Source: Bimastos eiseni
Taxonomy: Eukaryota; Annelida; Clitellata; Crassiclitellata; Lumbricidae
Direction: 5' to 3'
DNA length: 64,000 bases
Assembly: GCA_959347315.1 (NCBI GenBank)
Contig: OY365813.1
Location: 33,136,555-33,200,554 of the forward strand
Part shown: one piece after another, positions 50,701 to 52,545 of the stretch
Position numbering within the stretch: position 1 is the first letter of the stretch
Layout of the letters: every line of letters starts with the position of its first letter
The notes under the pieces: model-generated
The model's database searches: none
Told to the model about the DNA's origin: nothing
The model's input: only the letters and a program-made list of their open reading frames with translations
Made by a program: the position numbers and the translations under genes

Positions 50701-50836
50701 GGCGAAGATGATGCGAGGAGGAAAGGGAGGGAGGGGCAGGGCGGAAGTGAGCTTCGATCAACAGTCTATTGCAGACTCCCGATTATCGCCCAACATCTCG
50801 TCGTCGTACGAGACGATACAGTCGCTGAACTACTGA
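1027..50836 (+). CDS. GRL101-like LDLa-LRR G-protein-coupled receptor gene (5' end outside window)
   Basis: This is the gene-level entry; exons follow separately. Joined exons encode ten LDLa-type modules, an LRR N-cap, five LRRs, a 7TM domain and a cytoplasmic tail, about 1,040 residues without the missing N terminus and signal peptide. All LDLa exons are phase 1-1, LRR exons are 72 nt phase 2-2, and the TM exon junctions are phase 0, so the frame is continuous. 7TM landmarks seen: AGNSVV in TM1, MAAGD in TM2, DRF in place of DRY after TM3, W in TM4, FCCWIP in TM6 and NPLLY in TM7. This order matches the snail receptor GRL101 and its relatives the relaxin-family receptors RXFP1/2; such receptors act at the plasma membrane, bind ligand through the ectodomain and signal through G proteins. 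The many LDLa modules favour GRL101 over RXFP1/2, which have one. Ligand and G protein cannot be read from the sequence. Introns reach 13.4 kb and are repeat-filled. Extra exons could be missed, especially between 1159 and 14577 and in the assembly gap. Confidence 0.93.
1420..1610 (+). mobile_element. LINE 3' end, sense orientation
   Basis: The sequence tgttcttttcagccg...gcgctcctgggtagtgccctcgaaagggcgctgtataaat resembles 6140-6250 and ends in a GAAC/AATG-type tail. Confidence 0.55.
2030..2270. repeat. TA-rich/ATGT microsatellites
   Basis: (TA)n and (TATG)n runs, e.g. 2166-2200 and 2208-2232. Confidence 0.9.
2540..2790. repeat. AAT then GTA/GTT-rich repeats
   Basis: (AAT)n at about 2560-2612, then a degenerate GTA/GTG trinucleotide tract. 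The frames open across it are repeat artefacts. Confidence 0.88.
2880..3135 (-). pseudogene. LINE C-terminal fragment
   Basis: The minus strand reads [20 protein letters not shown], then [19 protein letters not shown] and [12 protein letters not shown] before a stop. A GRKPRGR-type motif with a trailing basic end is typical of LINE ORF2 C termini. It is a short 5'-truncated piece. Confidence 0.55.
3215..3575. repeat. ~19-bp minisatellite
   Basis: Units of the form agcgttacataaccaaga; diverged at the left, nearly identical in the last four copies. Confidence 0.85.
4225..4335. repeat. ~16-bp GGTCGGTCCAAAATG minisatellite
   Basis: Six degenerate copies of ggtcggtccaaaatg. Confidence 0.85.
4336..5944. 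other. Unrecognised intronic sequence
   Basis: No gene, known repeat or RNA recognised. The short frames at 4622-4936 and 5699-5949 have no motif I can name. Confidence 0.6.
5945..6030 (+). repeat. Dispersed repeat Y, copy 1
   Basis: ggctttcaagaatttc, cttctcccggcgactgactg and ccgcgcctcagattcac occur, reverse-complemented, at 39440-39530. Confidence 0.65.
6057..6115. repeat. AAT microsatellite
   Basis: aataataat run with one interruption. Confidence 0.92.
6140..6250 (+). mobile_element. LINE 3' end, sense orientation
   Basis: It has the same tgttcttttcagccg start as 1420-1610, a GCGCCA...AAAGGCGCTATAT hairpin and a GATTGATT tail. Confidence 0.55.
6655..7640 (-). pseudogene. CR1/L2-like LINE reverse transcriptase fragment
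   Basis: On the minus strand, reverse-transcriptase blocks appear in order: [36 protein letters not shown], the [16 protein letters not shown] block, HLFADDV in the catalytic region, then [14 protein letters not shown] and [11 protein letters not shown] near the C terminus. Frameshifts and missing sequence (around 7190 and 6960) show it is dead. It is 5'-truncated. Confidence 0.88.
7641..9090. other. Unrecognised AT-rich intronic sequence
   Basis: TA and ATGT runs (7740-7820, 7985-8015, 8560-8582) among unique-looking sequence. I see no coding signal. Confidence 0.6.
9340..9540. repeat. CATA/CACA microsatellite
   Basis: Degenerate acatacac and catacata units; TA runs follow at 9800-9908. 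Confidence 0.85.
9540..9800 (-). mobile_element. LINE 3' end with C-terminal coding remnant
   Basis: The minus strand encodes [19 protein letters not shown] and [14 protein letters not shown], a hallmark C terminus of CR1/L2-type LINEs. The 3' segment (ctgtaatctgataatgccctcc) is shared with 33510-33650 and with SINE copies at 40655 and 41870. Confidence 0.8.
10118..10172. repeat. CATC microsatellite
   Basis: (catc)n with ttcatccattcatcc variants. Confidence 0.9.
10505..10640. repeat. CT/TCTG microsatellite
   Basis: ctctctgtctctctc with a short tctgtctg run. Confidence 0.88.
11425..11570 (+). mobile_element. Subfamily X repeat
   Basis: It shares gccatctgtcagctgt, cgttggttggctccac and gcgtgggcccgtcac with 17595-17830 in the opposite orientation. 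Confidence 0.6.
12530..12725 (-). mobile_element. LINE 3' end
   Basis: It starts atttatatagcgccc and contains ccctaaagggcgtgtgttccaggtggaagggcc in two parts, the antisense of a P.xWNxL-type remnant. It ends near the start of the AATG array. Confidence 0.5.
12790..13116. repeat. AATG tetranucleotide array
   Basis: About 325 bp of gaatgaat with interspersed gagtgaat and gcatgaat variants recurring in a higher-order order. Confidence 0.95.
13250..13315 (+). repeat. Short direct duplication
   Basis: ccgtactctatcctcggttc is repeated about 33 bp apart with cctatgatcctatgatcc between. Confidence 0.85.
13480..13800 (-). mobile_element. LINE 3' end (hairpin family)
   Basis: It is clearly homologous to 231-590: cagcacggaaaccctgagg, gaaggtcattccaggtagat, ccaggtgttgggccaagg and aacgcaaggatcgagatgaa all match in order. 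Confidence 0.72.
14338..14560 (+). mobile_element. SINE family A, copy 1
   Basis: tRNA-like head (ggtccgtagtgtaatgtg A-box region, cagagctgaggagcc, degraded B box cgataccctcc). The body is ccttctttcgctaggcggcg, then gactgccgactgttaaattc. It is truncated before the usual (ATT)n tail and ends against the acceptor of LDLa exon 2. Confidence 0.7.
14578..14685 (+). CDS. Receptor exon, LDLa module 2
   Basis: Acceptor gtttttgcag and donor gtgtgt bound a 108-nt phase 1-1 exon. It is a compact canonical LDLa: FQC, SC, RC, DC and a closing C, with the acidic signature [11 protein letters not shown] that supplies calcium ligands. The previous exon ends in G, which completes a Gly codon here. The polypyrimidine tract lies against a truncated SINE copy (14338-14560). 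Confidence 0.92.
15267..15383 (+). CDS. Receptor exon, LDLa module 3
   Basis: Acceptor ctttgacag and donor gtcagc bound a 117-nt phase 1-1 exon. It has six cysteines in LDLa spacing and the calcium motif [12 protein letters not shown]. The donor is weaker than those of the sister exons (gtcagc rather than gtgagt), but the phase agrees. A SINE copy starts about 30 bp after the donor. Confidence 0.9.
15412..15690 (+). mobile_element. SINE family A, copy 2
   Basis: Full-length-looking copy: gctgagctgaggaacctag, B box gttcgattccc, body ccttctttcgctatatagcg, 3' end ttgtcagtttaaaattaaac and an ATT tail. It starts about 30 bp after the donor of LDLa exon 3. Confidence 0.75.
15885..16275 (+). pseudogene. 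LINE C-terminal fragment split by a GACA microsatellite
   Basis: The frame reads [19 protein letters not shown] then KRRLGRIER. It is interrupted by a GACA/GAGACA tract (about 16000-16078) and resumes as [16 protein letters not shown], then [20 protein letters not shown] and [18 protein letters not shown]. The GRxxxRWKD...DIxxLGL end is typical of RTE/Jockey-type LINE C termini. Confidence 0.75.
17091..17207 (+). CDS. Receptor exon, LDLa module 4
   Basis: Acceptor gtgaccag and donor gttagt bound a 117-nt phase 1-1 exon. It is a textbook LDLa: [10 protein letters not shown], then [16 protein letters not shown], with all six cysteines and the DGxxDCxDxSDE calcium cage. It is the most canonical module in the gene. 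Confidence 0.95.
17215..17500. repeat. Degenerate AGTACCAAGTACC minisatellite
   Basis: Repeated agtacc/caagtacc words in both orientations directly after the LDLa exon 4 donor. Confidence 0.75.
17595..17830 (-). mobile_element. Subfamily X repeat with hairpin
   Basis: atttatatagcgcctcttt...cagaggcgctc forms the hairpin. Downstream segments (ccatgcacaagcgtggaacg, gtcaacagctgacagatgg) match 761-975, and in reverse 11425-11570 and 57160-57275. Confidence 0.65.
18240..18860. repeat. Pyrimidine-rich CCTT tract
   Basis: About 620 bp, almost all C and T on the + strand (ccttccttc, tttcttcc). Confidence 0.92.
19381..20130 (+). repeat. ~165-bp tandem array with conserved hairpin in each unit
   Basis: Five hairpin starts (about 19381, 19553, 19720, 19881, 20036) give spacings of roughly 172, 167, 161 and 155 bp. 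Each unit has an inverted repeat such as TTACCACTTTG/CAAAGTGGTAA (19554-19581) followed by a conserved body (ttggcttatcttagatta, ttttacgaattgct, gttgag.ggaggagaa). Unit 5 has a perfect 12-bp stem GCTCCCATTTTG/CAAAATGGGAGC. It lies in the intron between LDLa exons 4 and 5. Confidence 0.85.
20131..20400. other. Unrecognised, relatively GC-rich intronic segment
   Basis: A 100-codon frame covers 20144-20446 but shows no domain, and its end runs into a GT microsatellite. I could not assign it. Confidence 0.5.
20815..20965 (+). mobile_element. SINE family A, copy 3 (3' part)
   Basis: ggctgccgacggctaaattc, ctcctgtgataacg and tttgtcagtttgaaattaaa are followed by a long ATT tail (to about 21010). The head is missing. 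Confidence 0.72.
21027..21090. repeat. 11-bp tandem repeat
   Basis: catgaatattt/cataaatattt repeated five to six times. Confidence 0.88.
21755..22065. repeat. ACTC and CT microsatellites
   Basis: (actc)n from about 21755 to 21870 and (ct)n with cccT interruptions from 21960 to 22065. Confidence 0.95.
22410..22695. repeat. CCTT/TTCC degenerate repeats
   Basis: ccttccttccttcc runs within a T/C-rich stretch. Confidence 0.85.
23069..23335 (+). mobile_element. SINE family C, tRNA-derived
   Basis: The head has a perfect A box (tggcgtagcgg) and B box (ggttcgaaccc) with tRNA-like spacing. The body runs through gtgctcacccataattgtct and ctcatctgatccccgggtgg, and a GTC/ATC repeat tail (23268-23335) ends it. 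It lacks a tRNA acceptor-stem closure, so it is not a functional tRNA. Confidence 0.8.
23656..23754 (+). CDS. Receptor exon, degenerate LDLa module 5
   Basis: Acceptor gttattgcag opens the exon. The coding sequence resembles an LDLa ([18 protein letters not shown]) but C1 is absent and C3 is replaced by Tyr in GLYVSKN; these two cysteines normally pair with each other. The donor that keeps phase 1 is gtgagt at 23755, which splits the codon of the expected last Cys as T|GT. Joined to the next exon found (starting TT) this would give Phe, so C6 would also be lost. An alternative donor is caag|gtaaag further on, in phase 2. An assembly gap starts 46 bases later and could hide another exon. The 3' boundary is therefore provisional. 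Confidence 0.7.
23801..24000. other. Assembly gap (200 N)
   Basis: Exactly 200 undetermined bases, probably a placeholder size. It starts 46 bases after LDLa exon 5 and may hide an exon. Confidence 0.98.
24234..26205. mobile_element. TIR DNA transposon, 1.97 kb, degenerate
   Basis: The element starts TTAGGGTGCTTC and ends GAAGCACCCTAA, perfect 12-bp terminal inverted repeats with TA on each outer side (TA target duplication, although the flanks are TA repeats). A second inverted match lies inside (CTCCAACCCACCA near 24273 and its complement near 26140). The interior carries an eroded minus-strand coding region. I do not recognise the superfamily with certainty; TA target and short TIRs would fit Tc1/mariner-like or related groups. 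Confidence 0.75.
24440..25640 (-). pseudogene. Degraded coding region inside the TIR element
   Basis: Read on the minus strand from about 25640 down to 24440, several conserved-looking blocks survive in different frames: [30 protein letters not shown]; a HLW then [13 protein letters not shown] region broken by stops; [20 protein letters not shown]; and [16 protein letters not shown]. They follow each other in order, so this is one inactivated gene. From memory, similar uncharacterised proteins recur in multiple copies in cnidarian and marine-invertebrate genomes, consistent with a transposon-borne protein. I cannot assign an enzymatic activity. Confidence 0.6.
26250..26715. other. Unrecognised intronic sequence
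   Basis: AT-rich to about 26420, then a GC-richer block (gcggcctcgcgggatgcggc) with no motif I recognise. Confidence 0.5.
26718..27720. repeat. GA microsatellite and GAGATACAGAGACA-type minisatellite
   Basis: A pure GA run (about 26855-26912) lies among gagagacaga repeats; degenerate agagatacagagacac units continue to about 27720, with GGAACGGA-type repeats at 27410-27510. Confidence 0.88.
28075..28205 (+). repeat. ~68-bp tandem duplication
   Basis: gaagtaacagcgacttggtt...ggcgcggttccagtcctc is followed by gaagtaaaagcgacattatt...ggcgtgtggccagtcttc. Confidence 0.75.
28290..28380 (-). mobile_element. tRNA-like SINE head (family D)
   Basis: The minus strand reads gatggcgcaaaggttagcg (A box) and ttagttcaaatcccc (B box) about 50 nt apart. 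The stems do not close into a full tRNA, so it is more likely a SINE head. Confidence 0.55.
28508..28633. repeat. Left arm of identical 126-bp inverted repeat (TGACGT array)
   Basis: Tandem ~20-bp units (agagagatacgtcatctaa) with six ACGTCA cores. By direct reading it is the exact reverse complement of 29760-29885. Confidence 0.9.
28643..28870 (+). mobile_element. SINE family A, copy 4
   Basis: It begins at the B-box half (gagttcgattcccgtatcac), continues ccttccttcgctaggcggct and ggctgccgtacagttaaatt, and ends tttgtcagtttgaaaataaa with an ATT-rich tail. Its 5' edge lies directly against the left TGACGT array. Confidence 0.72.
29185..29279. repeat. ATT microsatellite before LDLa exon 6
   Basis: About 95 bp of near-pure ATT ending 36 bp upstream of the exon acceptor. 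Confidence 0.95.
29316..29459 (+). CDS. Receptor exon, divergent LDLa-like module 6
   Basis: Acceptor ctgttttag and donor gtgggt bound a 144-nt phase 1-1 exon. Six cysteines in roughly LDLa order are present (DC, PC, LC, DC, NC, QC). The calcium-cage region reads TSIINC...KTSNEMAQC, so most acidic ligands are gone and the C3-C4 loop is longer. It may be a calcium-independent module. A 95-bp ATT microsatellite ends 36 bp before the acceptor, and the exon lies inside an identical inverted repeat pair. Confidence 0.78.
29760..29955. repeat. Right arm of the inverted repeat plus extra TGACGT units
   Basis: 29760-29885 is the exact complement of 28508-28633. The array continues with three or four more diverged 20-bp units to about 29955. 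TGACGT occurs at about 29773, 29792, 29812, 29832, 29852, 29872 and 29912. Confidence 0.9.
30066..30233 (+). CDS. Receptor exon, LDLa module 7 with charged insertion
   Basis: Acceptor ctgatttcag and donor gtgagc bound a 168-nt phase 1-1 exon, the longest LDLa exon here. Between C1 and C2 there is a Glu/Lys/Arg/Gly-rich stretch of about 23 residues (from IRGEEEKEG to EREQRNFS); LDLa modules usually have about 5-7 there. The rest is canonical: CTSGECIG, then [16 protein letters not shown] with an intact calcium cage. Confidence 0.9.
30480..31010. repeat. 20-bp minisatellite, about 26 copies
   Basis: Unit ggaacagagtgaaggagaat with variants (gcagaaa, gctgaaa, atagaaa). Because 20 is not a multiple of 3, minus-strand frames stay open in all three phases and give 170-216-codon spurious ORFs. 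Confidence 0.92.
31620..31810. repeat. GGAAC-type degenerate repeat
   Basis: Many ggaacgga, cggaacag and gagcaga words; a similar texture occurs at 27400-27510 and 27820-28020. Confidence 0.7.
32365..33145. repeat. GATATGGGCAGATG, GTAG and TATC repeats
   Basis: An 18-bp gatatgggcagatggaga repeat (32366-32430), a degenerate gtaggtag region (32838-33060) and (tatctatg)n (33068-33145), all upstream of LDLa exon 8. Confidence 0.85.
32505..32780 (-). mobile_element. LINE 3' end with ATTG tail
   Basis: The + strand has caatcaatcaatcaatg, then tttatatagcgccttg...cagaggcgctcccg. The minus strand encodes [15 protein letters not shown] and [13 protein letters not shown]. Confidence 0.78.
33249..33368 (+). 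CDS. Receptor exon, LDLa module 8
   Basis: Acceptor gctcatttcag and donor gtaagc bound a 120-nt phase 1-1 exon. It is a canonical LDLa: RPCDSSRQC, then [18 protein letters not shown]. It ends with A rather than G as the first base of the split codon. Confidence 0.93.
33510..33650 (-). mobile_element. LINE 3' end
   Basis: Nearly identical to 9540-9640 (gccctccttacagaaagttc, gtgcaccttgaagccgggca, ttcaggttagagcgaaa). Confidence 0.7.
33957..34100 (+). CDS. Receptor exon, divergent LDLa-like module 9
   Basis: Acceptor cacttaatcag and donor gtaagg bound a 144-nt phase 1-1 exon. Six cysteines are present, but a basic/Gly insertion ([13 protein letters not shown]) lies between C4 and C5, and the calcium cage is reduced to [13 protein letters not shown] could be a proprotein-convertase-type site; that is inference from the motif only. 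The following intron begins with a ~590-bp TCTG/TGTG array. Confidence 0.82.
34140..34732. repeat. TCTG/TGTGTCTG array in intron after LDLa 9
   Basis: About 590 bp of tctgtctgtgtg-type units with interspersed tctatgtg variants that form a higher-order pattern. It is open on both strands but is not coding. Confidence 0.95.
34954..34983 (+). CDS. Candidate 30-nt micro-exon
   Basis: A possible acceptor (cggcgcag) and a strong donor (tcta|gtaagt) enclose 30 nt that would be phase 1-1 and add ten residues ([10 protein letters not shown]) between modules 9 and 10 without changing the frame. An alternative acceptor at about 34919 (gccatttcag) gives a 64-nt frame-breaking exon with an in-frame stop in phase 1. 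There is no support beyond splice motifs and phase. Confidence 0.3.
35025..35385. repeat. GAT/GGT/GAA trinucleotide-rich tract
   Basis: gatgatgat, gtggtggtgg and gaagaagaa runs; the frames open on both strands are repeat artefacts. Confidence 0.88.
35988..36014. repeat. Short perfect hairpin
   Basis: acccgtga-aaaa-tcacgggt, 8-bp arms, in otherwise unrecognised intron sequence. Confidence 0.75.
36065..36310 (-). mobile_element. LINE 3' end with ATTG tail
   Basis: caatcaatcaatcaatc precedes acagcgccccttc...cagaggcgctcccgg. The minus strand encodes [20 protein letters not shown] and [10 protein letters not shown]. Confidence 0.75.
36590..36750 (+). repeat. ~11-bp GTGAGTTCTGG minisatellite
   Basis: ggtgagttctg units with six GTGAGT cores. 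Confidence 0.85.
37085..37630 (+). repeat. Three diverged copies of a ~220-bp direct repeat
   Basis: Each has aataaatgacc or attcatgaccg, then a tcatttgtcaag block (tgttatttgtcaagctc, tgtcatttgttgagtcc, agtcatttgtcaagttc) at about 37110, 37370 and 37565. Copies 2 and 3 add the tcatttatg..tct.tccagcg block. Confidence 0.6.
38455..38770. repeat. TCTG and GTCTGTCC arrays
   Basis: TCTG units flank a homogeneous 8-bp core (gtctgtcc) between about 38570 and 38715. Confidence 0.95.
39440..39530 (-). repeat. Dispersed repeat Y, copy 2 (inverted)
   Basis: gtgaatctgaggcgcggata, gtcagtcagtcgccagaaga and tccttgaaagctaagg are the complement of the copy at 5945-6030. Confidence 0.65.
39998..40269 (+). 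repeat. Identical 37-bp direct repeat pair
   Basis: A 37-bp sequence starting ctacacagtacgactttg occurs at 39998-40034 and again, identically, at 40233-40269, with the dispersed repeat (40120-40215) between. Confidence 0.92.
40120..40215. mobile_element. Dispersed repeat, copy 1
   Basis: It contains gtcccaagcctggataaagg and ttatcacacagtgtcattaa, also present at 46962-47060. It is probably a retroelement 3' end. Confidence 0.55.
40524..40643 (+). CDS. Receptor exon, LDLa module 10
   Basis: Acceptor tttttgttgtag and donor gttgag bound a 120-nt phase 1-1 exon. It is an LDLa with six cysteines (SC, KC, YC, VC, DC, NC) and a partial calcium cage ([17 protein letters not shown]). It must follow an exon ending in A, C or G, because a T would create TAG; module 9 and the candidate micro-exon both end in A. 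It is the last LDLa before the LRR block. Confidence 0.92.
40655..41060 (-). mobile_element. SINE family B, copy 1 (diverged or interrupted)
   Basis: On the minus strand the tRNA-like head reads ggtggctgattggctagg (A box) and gcgggttcgaccat (B box). The 3' end near 40655-40740 (complement of ctgtaattcgataatgacct) matches the LINE 3' ends at 9540 and 33510. Confidence 0.6.
41063..41265 (-). mobile_element. LINE 3' end (same subfamily as 63001-63370)
   Basis: Antisense of GPTSWNSLP-type and [16 protein letters not shown] coding (ggaaagtcttcaggtgcctc, ctccttccgaagaagagg). It has an ATTGATTGATGG tail at its left side. Confidence 0.7.
41270..41375 (+). repeat. ~24-bp minisatellite
   Basis: Four copies of cctccattatgccctcaccc-type units. 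Confidence 0.82.
41560..41725. repeat. TTGATTGA/GACTGACT repeats
   Basis: Degenerate tetranucleotides just upstream of the LRR-cap exon acceptor. Confidence 0.88.
41747..41867 (+). CDS. Receptor exon, LRR N-terminal cap
   Basis: Acceptor gtcatccag and donor gtgaga bound a 121-nt exon that enters in phase 1 and leaves in phase 2, which is the switch needed for the LRR exons that follow. It encodes a cysteine cluster [10 protein letters not shown]...MMNCTG followed by RDLSSFPSI, the usual LRRNT layout. An earlier donor (acag|gtcgag at 41810) would leave phase 1 and break the frame with the next exon, so I chose the later one. Confidence 0.88.
41870..42095 (-). mobile_element. SINE family B, copy 2
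   Basis: The minus strand reads ggacgatggccgattggcta (A box) and tgggttagaccctcg (B box). The 3' end (complement of gatattgcccttc and cagaagtgcac) is LINE-like. It sits just after the LRR-cap exon donor. Confidence 0.62.
43005..43205 (-). mobile_element. LINE 3' end
   Basis: The minus strand encodes [16 protein letters not shown] and [15 protein letters not shown], followed by ggcgcccgttgggagcgctg and a shortened hairpin. Confidence 0.72.
43446..43517 (+). CDS. Receptor exon, LRR 1
   Basis: Acceptor tattttgcag and donor gtaaga bound exactly 72 nt, phase 2-2. It encodes one 24-residue LRR ([15 protein letters not shown], then PLWRLTTL). One-repeat-per-exon 72-nt phase-2 structure is typical of LGR/RXFP ectodomains. 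Confidence 0.92.
43555..43725. repeat. GTCA tetranucleotide repeats
   Basis: gtcagtcagtcaatcagttag-type units downstream of LRR exon 1. Confidence 0.88.
44040..44640. other. Unrecognised intronic sequence
   Basis: Between LRR exons 1 and 2; nothing identifiable. Confidence 0.6.
44650..44721 (+). CDS. Receptor exon, LRR 2
   Basis: Acceptor ctctttgcag and donor gtgagt bound 72 nt, phase 2-2, encoding [15 protein letters not shown] and GLPSLKAL, a canonical LRR with the consensus Asn. Confidence 0.95.
45204..45275 (+). CDS. Receptor exon, LRR 3
   Basis: Acceptor acgtttcag and donor gtaagt bound 72 nt, phase 2-2, encoding [15 protein letters not shown] and GLRNVYAL. It is strongly basic for an LRR, and the usual consensus Asn is Gln. 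Confidence 0.94.
45425..45860 (+). pseudogene. CR1/L2-like LINE C-terminal fragment
   Basis: The + strand contains [12 protein letters not shown] and later [16 protein letters not shown] in shifted frames, the same C-terminal region as the fragment at 6655-7640 (both have the SLLIGLPK block). It is 5'-truncated, lies in the intron after LRR 3 and ends near 45860. Confidence 0.75.
46657..46728 (+). CDS. Receptor exon, LRR 4
   Basis: Acceptor ctgctccag and donor gtaagt bound 72 nt, phase 2-2, encoding [15 protein letters not shown] and GLHRLKVL. Confidence 0.95.
46962..47060. mobile_element. Dispersed repeat, copy 2
   Basis: It shares gtcccaagcctggataaagg and ttatcacacattgtcgttaa with 40120-40215. 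A 9-bp perfect inverted repeat (ctctactgc/gcagtagag) lies just upstream at about 46931-46955. Confidence 0.55.
47135..47206 (+). CDS. Receptor exon, LRR 5
   Basis: Acceptor ctgtttccag and donor gtaagc bound 72 nt, phase 2-2, encoding [15 protein letters not shown] and GLQLLQTM. It joins directly to the hinge exon, whose first base completes a Met codon. Confidence 0.94.
47490..47605 (+). repeat. Two decayed copies of the 5' end of the hinge exon
   Basis: gtaatggacgaatttcgtct (47505) and gttatggatggatttcgtat (47564) match the true exon start gtaacggacgagtttcgctt (47691). Copy 1 also shares the upstream gattatgtctttgttg and the downstream aggtaacgggt. Neither has an AG acceptor at the right place. 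Confidence 0.7.
47690..47888 (+). CDS. Receptor exon, hinge and TM1
   Basis: Acceptor tgttgccag and donor gtttgt bound 199 nt, phase 2 to 0. It begins with the hinge [10 protein letters not shown], then [15 protein letters not shown], a cysteine-rich signature of LGR-type receptors just before TM1. TM1 follows ([16 protein letters not shown], with the conserved GN). The donor is embedded in the start of a GTCT/TCTG microsatellite. Two decayed copies of the 5' end of this exon lie just upstream (about 47490-47600). Confidence 0.92.
47885..48480. repeat. TCTG-rich intron between TM1 and TM2 exons
   Basis: Degenerate tctgtctg/tctatctg over almost the entire intron, starting inside the donor (gtttgtctgtctg). 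Confidence 0.9.
48518..49174 (+). CDS. Receptor exon, TM2 to TM6
   Basis: Acceptor gttccacag and donor gtgggt bound 657 nt, phase 0-0. It encodes [19 protein letters not shown] (TM2), a conserved Cys (SSLCRFAGF) at the start of TM3, TLDRFVSII in place of DRY, TM4 with [14 protein letters not shown], an extracellular-loop Cys (SGVCLALH), TM5, a basic third intracellular loop ([20 protein letters not shown]) and TM6 with [12 protein letters not shown]. The frame happens to stay open upstream through the intron's TCTG repeat to 48173. That part is intron, since the exon junction matches the family alignment at VHSFLIT. Confidence 0.96.
49236..49495 (+). repeat. Interstitial telomere-like CCTAAC/CCCTAA tract
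   Basis: taatcctaaccctaatccta-type degenerate repeats fill about 260 bp at the start of the intron between TM6 and TM7 exons. Confidence 0.8.
49924..50104 (+). CDS. Receptor exon, TM7 and proximal tail
   Basis: Acceptor gtttcgaag opens phase 0; the tract upstream is only moderately pyrimidine-rich. It encodes [20 protein letters not shown] with the NPxxY motif (NPLLY), then a basic stretch after TM7 ([13 protein letters not shown]) compatible with helix 8. Donor ccg|gttaga at 50105 leaves phase 1 and joins to the exon at 50514. If this intron is retained, translation stops at TAG 50107-50109, giving a short tail ending VSTG. Confidence 0.9.
50120..50480. repeat. GAT-rich tract in the last intron
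   Basis: gatgatgatgg and gatgataat units make up most of the intron between the TM7 and tail exons. Confidence 0.85.
50514..50836 (+). CDS. Receptor terminal exon, cytoplasmic tail and stop
   Basis: Acceptor acttcatttcag opens a frame (phase 1) that stays open for 107 codons to TGA at 50834-50836; the other two phases stop early. The tail is rich in Ser, Gln, His, Lys and Arg ([14 protein letters not shown], then GGKGGRGR) and ends [12 protein letters not shown]. It would be the long C-terminal tail of the receptor. It rests on splice sites, phase and open length, not on family similarity, because tails diverge fast. Confidence 0.72.
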
Positions 50837-50859
50837 CTTACTCACGCACTTCTTACGTA

Positions 50860-51436
50860 AAGACATACATACATATACACACACTTATATTAAATACATA
50901 CATATATAGATACACAAATACTTAGATACATACATAGAAACATACATAACATAACATACAAAATACATTGCACATAAATACATTAATACATGAGTACATA
51001 CATACATACATAAACATGTGCATGAATACATTCATACACAGATAGATACAAACATATGCATTCTTACATACACATGTGTACATACATATATTCATACATA
51101 CATGCACAAATACATATGCCAGACATGCATAAAAAATACATACATTCATATACATGTACAGTATACAGACACATATGCACATGAGTGCATGCATATATAC
51201 ATACAAACACAGATACATACTTGTATATTTTAAATATATACATGCACATAAACATACATACATACATACATAATTACATACCCTTACACTCATGCAATCA
51301 TACATACATACGTGCATCCATACTATATATATATATATATTCATAATTGTAATGTATACATGCACACATACATACATACATACATACATACATACATACA
51401 TACACACATACATACATACATACATACATACACTCA

Positions 51437-51470
<34 letters not shown>

Positions 51471-51652
51471 CATACATACATACATACATACATACATACA
51501 AACATACATACACACACACATACATACATACATACATACATACATACATACATACATACTTACATACATACATACATACATACAAACATACATACACACA
51601 TACATACATACATACATACATACATACATACAAACATACATACACACATACA

Positions 51653-51686
<34 letters not shown>

Positions 51687-51735
51687 CATACATATATACA
51701 TACAAACATACATACATACATACATACCGATCACA
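50860..51735. repeat. CATA tetranucleotide array downstream of the receptor stop
   Basis: Degenerate at first (50860-51300), then nearly pure catacata (51360-51728). It begins about 25 bp after the TGA, so it would lie in the 3' UTR if transcribed. Confidence 0.95.
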
Positions 51736-52037
51736 TGCATTCGTATAGACCATTCTTACCGTGCCCTAAGTTAACCCTTGTCTGTTTGTCAAACGTATGT
51801 GACCGTTAGAAGCGATGAGAACATAGTCACTGGCATGGTTTGTGCACGAATAGGGTACAAACATCCCGAGCTTTCAATGGGTAAATCCGTTTTTTATTGA
51901 CTATAATTTTTGTAAACTGGTTTGATTGACGCTCGCCTTCGCTGCTATCAACATGAAATCAATCAACAGTTGATCTGTTGATTGATTGATTGTTCATGAG
52001 TGGATTGGTTGCTGGAACAGTAATTATTTGGAAATTA

Positions 52038-52043
52038 AATAAA
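52038..52043 (+). terminator. Candidate polyadenylation signal for the receptor gene
   Basis: AATAAA about 1.2 kb after the stop codon, beyond the CATA array. It is the first clear + strand hexamer I noticed outside the repeat; it could be chance in AT-rich sequence. Confidence 0.25.
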
Positions 52044-52189
52044 CACTGAATATATTTTGTACAGAGTTGTTCTAAGTAACGGTGTAACCATTAAGTATAT
52101 TGTTATAACAATAATAATAATATTATTCCACACAATTTTGCATCATATGATAGTCTCTAAGTCTCTGGGAGAATGAAGTACCTCAGGGC

Positions 52190-52212
52190 AAAAAATAATA
52201 ATAATAATTGTC

Positions 52213-52252
<40 letters not shown>
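52190..52252. repeat. AAT microsatellite
   Basis: aataataataat run. Confidence 0.9.
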
Positions 52253-52257
52253 CTAAA

Positions 52258-52545
52258 GCATGTTTCTTCTAAATTGAAGCGGGATTGATGAAACGATTTT
52301 AACTTGAAGCTGGATTGATGAAAAGAATAGCGTTTGAATGGAAGCAGGCATGATACTCTCATCGATCGTGCTTCTACTAAAGCTTAATTTTCTCATCGAT
52401 CACGCTTTTAGTTAACATGTTTCTTTTTAACACACCATCTTCTAATAAACACAATTCTTGGTTCAATCCATCTTCTAATTAAACCTAACTCTTTTAATTG
52501 ATCAAACTTCTTATTAAAGCGATTAATTTTCATCGATGCCGCATC
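52258..52545. repeat. ~35-bp minisatellite, head-to-head arrangement
   Basis: Left part reads gaagctggattgatgaaaag (reverse sense); the right part reads catcgatcgtgcttctacta and similar forward units. Confidence 0.7.

Noticed and set aside
50922..51809. 272-codon MYVCMYVC and IHTYIHTY frames
   Set aside because: CATA repeat translation.
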